A DNA stretch of 64,000 nt from Pararhodobacter sp. SW119. GTDB taxonomy: Bacteria; Pseudomonadota; Alphaproteobacteria; Rhodobacterales; Rhodobacteraceae. The number at the start of each line of letters is the position of its first letter. The first letter of the stretch is position 1. The notes under the pieces were generated by a model. That model did no database searches and was not told the origin of the DNA. It was given only the letters and a program-made list of their open reading frames with translations. Shown piece by piece: positions 61,701 to 64,000 of this stretch. The DNA is taken from positions 62,001 to 126,000 of the forward strand of contig NZ_JADDJF010000005.1 in NCBI RefSeq assembly GCF_017811755.1. The letters are read 5' to 3'. Both the position numbers and the translations under genes were made by a program.

Positions 61701-62615
61701 ATGACCACCGTGACCACCATGACCCAATGGCTGCGCGACCCCGCCCCGCGCTCGCGCCTTCAGGCGCGCGCCGGGCAACTCTGGCTGGGCTGGCTGCGGC
61801 TGCGGCGCAACCGGCTGACGGTGATCGGCCTCTCGATCGTTCTGCTGCTGCTGCTCGTCGCCGCCTTCGCCCCCTGGATCGCCCCGCACAATCCGCTGGC
61901 GCAGGACCTGTCGCAACGCCTGCTGCCGCCGCTCAGCCCCGGCCACCTGATGGGCACCGACGAATTCGGCCGCGACATCTTCTCGCGCATCGTCTTCGGC
62001 TCGCGCATCACGCTCTATATCGTCACCCTGGTCGCGCTGACCGCCCCCCTCTTCGGTCTGATCGTCGGCACCGTCGCCGGCTATTTCGGCGGCATCGTCG
62101 ATCAGGTGCTGATGCGCATCACCGACATCTTCCTCGCCTTTCCGCGCCTCATCCTCGCACTGGCGCTGGTCGCCGTCCTCGGCCCGGGGATCGAGAATGC
62201 GGTGCTGGCCATCGCGCTGACCGCCTGGCCGCCCTACGCCCGCGTCGCCCGAGCCGAGACCCTGACCGTGCGTTCGTCGGACTACATCGCCGCCGCGCGC
62301 CTGCAGGGCGCGGGAGGGGCGCGCATCGTCTGGGGCCATGTCATGCCGATGTGCGTGCCCTCGGTCATCATCCGCGTCACGCTCGACATGGCCGGCGTCA
62401 TCCTGACCGCGGCGGGCCTGGGCTTCCTCGGCCTCGGCGTGCAGCCGCCCCTGCCCGAATGGGGGCAGATGATCTCGGCGGGGCGCAAGTTCCTCTTCGA
62501 CCAGTGGTGGGTGGCGACCATGCCGGGCCTTGCCATCGCCACCGTCAGCCTGGGCTTCAACCTCTTGGGCGACGGGTTGCGCGACGTCCTCGACCCACGG
62601 AGCAGCGGCAAATGA
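61701..62615 (+). CDS. dppC: Peptide ABC transporter permease (DppC type)
   Basis: The 304-aa permease has the DppC marker MGTDEFGRDIFSRIVFGSR, six membrane segments and the EAA-loop block SSDYIAAARLQGAGGARIV. It ends in [24 protein letters not shown] precedes the ATG at 61701. It overlaps the next gene by ATGA. Confidence 0.91.
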   Translation: MTTVTTMTQWLRDPAPRSRLQARAGQLWLGWLRLRRNRLTVIGLSIVLLLLLVAAFAPWIAPHNPLAQDLSQRLLPPLSPGHLMGTDEFGRDIFSRIVFGSRITLYIVTLVALTAPLFGLIVGTVAGYFGGIVDQVLMRITDIFLAFPRLILALALVAVLGPGIENAVLAIALTAWPPYARVARAETLTVRSSDYIAAARLQGAGGARIVWGHVMPMCVPSVIIRVTLDMAGVILTAAGLGFLGLGVQPPLPEWGQMISAGRKFLFDQWWVATMPGLAIATVSLGFNLLGDGLRDVLDPRSSGK

Positions 62616-63442
62616 GCCTGCTCGAGGTCGAGAACCTGCGCGTCACCTTCGACACCGAGGCCGGCGCGGTCGAAGCCGTGCGCGGCGTCTCGTTCAGCCT
62701 CGGGCGCGAACGTCTGGGCATCGTCGGCGAATCCGGCTCGGGCAAGACCATGACCGGCCGCTCGGTCCTGCGCCTGATCCGCCCCCCGGGCCGGATCGCC
62801 GCCGACCGCATGACCTTCGACGGGCAGGATCTGCTGCGCGCCTCCGAACGGCAGATGCGGGCTTTGCGCGGCAAGCGCATCGCCATGGTCATGCAGGACC
62901 CGAAATACTCGCTCAACCCGGTGATGAAGGTCGGCGCGCAACTGACCGAAGGGCTGCGCCGCCGCGACCGGCTGGGCGCGAACGAAGCCCGGCGCCGCGC
63001 CATCACCGCGCTGGAGGCCGTGCAGATCCGCGACCCCGAACGCGTCATGCACGCCTATCCGCATGAACTTTCCGGCGGCATGGGCCAGCGCGTGATGATC
63101 GCCATGATGCTGATCCCCGGCCCCGACCTCTTGATCGCGGACGAACCAACTTCGGCCCTCGACGTCACCGTCCAGGCCGAGGTGCTGAGCATCCTCGACG
63201 CGCTGGTCAAGGATCGCGGCATGGGCCTGATCTTCATCAGCCACGACCTGCGGCTGGTCGGCCGCTTCTGCGACCGCATCCTGGTCATGTACGCCGGCCG
63301 CGTGGTCGAGGAACTGGAGGCCGCGAACCTGATGCAGGCCGAACATCCCTATACGCGCGGCCTGCTCAACTGCCTGCCACGGATCGGCGGCACGCGCGGC
63401 GCGCTGCCCAGCCTCGACCGAAACGCCGACTGGGCGGTCTGA
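62612..63442 (+). CDS. dppD: Peptide ABC transporter ATPase (DppD type)
   Basis: The 276-aa ATPase has Walker A GESGSGKT, signature LSGGMGQR (Met-Gly in place of the more usual Gln-Arg), Walker [13 protein letters not shown] and the H-loop ISHDL. It is shorter than DppD of E. coli, ending soon after the [16 protein letters not shown] motif that marks oligopeptide ATPases. The start overlaps dppC by ATGA. Confidence 0.92.
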   Translation: MSLLEVENLRVTFDTEAGAVEAVRGVSFSLGRERLGIVGESGSGKTMTGRSVLRLIRPPGRIAADRMTFDGQDLLRASERQMRALRGKRIAMVMQDPKYSLNPVMKVGAQLTEGLRRRDRLGANEARRRAITALEAVQIRDPERVMHAYPHELSGGMGQRVMIAMMLIPGPDLLIADEPTSALDVTVQAEVLSILDALVKDRGMGLIFISHDLRLVGRFCDRILVMYAGRVVEELEAANLMQAEHPYTRGLLNCLPRIGGTRGALPSLDRNADWAV

Positions 63443-63444
63443 GC

Positions 63445-64000
63445 ATGAGCCTGATCGAGATCCAGAACCTCTCCGTCACCTTCGACGCCAAGGGCCGCGC
63501 CGTCCACGCCGTGCGCGATGTCAGCCTGTCGGTCCCGGCAAGGGAGTCCTTCGGGCTGGTCGGCGAATCCGGCTCGGGCAAGTCCACGATCCTGCGCGCC
63601 ATCTGCGGGCTGGCGCCGATCAGCGCCGGATCGATCCGCATCGCCGGCGAGGCGGTGCGCGACCCGCGCGGCAAGGCCTTCGCCCGCCGCGTGCAGATGG
63701 TCTTCCAGGACCCCTATGCCTCGCTCCACCCGCGCCACACCATTGACCGCACCCTGTCGGAACCGCTGGCGATCCACGGGATCGGCAAGGCCGACGCGCG
63801 CGTCGTCCAAGCGCTCGACGACGTCTCGCTCGACCGCTCCTTCCGCTTCCGCTACCCGCACCAGCTTTCCGGCGGGCAGCGCCAGCGCGTGGCAATCGCG
63901 CGGGCATTGATGCTGGAGCCCGAGATCCTGCTTCTGGACGAGCCGACCTCGGCCCTCGACGCCAGCGTCCAGGCCGAGACCCTGAACCTGCTCGCGCGCC
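63445..64000 (+). CDS. dppF: Peptide ABC transporter ATPase (DppF type), truncated by window end
   Basis: About 185 residues are visible: Walker [10 protein letters not shown] near 41-49, [18 protein letters not shown] and [13 protein letters not shown]. It starts 2 bp after the dppD stop. Together with dppD it powers the second peptide importer. The 3' part lies beyond base 64000. Confidence 0.92.
   Translation, partial: MSLIEIQNLSVTFDAKGRAVHAVRDVSLSVPARESFGLVGESGSGKSTILRAICGLAPISAGSIRIAGEAVRDPRGKAFARRVQMVFQDPYASLHPRHTIDRTLSEPLAIHGIGKADARVVQALDDVSLDRSFRFRYPHQLSGGQRQRVAIARALMLEPEILLLDEPTSALDASVQAETLNLLAR

Overview
The window is high-GC DNA with tightly packed operons, many of them joined by ATGA or TTGA stop-start overlaps. 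Its gene set (group-2 capsule export, FadE/FadI/FadJ beta-oxidation, TamA/TamB, two Dpp-type peptide ABC systems, an ECF sigma factor with an NrsF-type anti-sigma, cobalt-type nitrile hydratase, DeoC) fits an alphaproteobacterium, most likely a member of the Rhodobacterales/Rhodobacteraceae. This assignment comes from family recognition, not from a search. I saw no tRNA, rRNA, insertion sequence, phage or CRISPR array.

Layout. (1) 1-2.7 kb: capsule export genes kpsT (cut by the window edge) and kpsE on the minus strand, divergent from kpsM. (2) 2.9-10.3 kb: one minus-strand operon fadE-fadI-fadJ-acetyl-CoA hydrolase/transferase with every junction overlapping. (3) 10.6-13.3 kb: a ribbon-helix-helix regulator, a PHB-depolymerase-family esterase and a C45 Ntn hydrolase. 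(4) 13.5-21.3 kb: a very GC-rich block of exported and redox-type proteins: a 91-aa exported protein, a Tat-type cupredoxin, an orphan peptide-binding protein, a VCBS/FG-GAP protein with an in-frame TAG, an ECF sigma factor with NrsF, a cytochrome-P460-like protein with a Glu-Ala repeat, a small exported protein, and a DUF3179 protein with an in-frame TAA. Three GTAAC/CG-type ECF promoter candidates lie here, two of them divergent between the sigma gene and the cytochrome gene. (5) 21.4-32.7 kb: a VOC protein, then a peptide catabolism locus with three metallohydrolases (M20, M81/MlrC, M20) divergent from a Dpp-type ABC transporter plus a fourth hydrolase (M20). (6) 33-37.5 kb: deoC with a two-module aldehyde dehydrogenase, then an orphan ABC ATPase. 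(7) 37.6-46.4 kb: lytic transglycosylase, TamB/TamA and an Fsr-like MFS exporter. (8) 46.6-53.7 kb: ahcY, a multi-PAS hybrid histidine kinase, the nitrile hydratase operon (alpha, beta, accessory) and a PcaB/fumarase-superfamily lyase. (9) 53.8-57.4 kb: a large beta-helix protein broken by an apparent 1-nt frameshift. (10) 57.8-64 kb: an M19 dipeptidase divergent from a second Dpp-type operon that runs off the window.

The most unusual signals are non-coding. Three intergenic arrays consist of GGC-anchored units at an exact 11-bp period (2740-2805, 13331-13391, and 39246-39305 in the opposite orientation). Two copies of a ~205-bp interspersed element (32796-33000, 38965-39178) keep a hairpin although its sequence differs between copies, and both sit about 87 bp downstream of a plus-strand gene in a convergent gap. 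Three genes carry single-event disruptions (TAG, TAA, 1-nt frameshift). If these are real rather than sequencing errors, they indicate ongoing decay of accessory genes.
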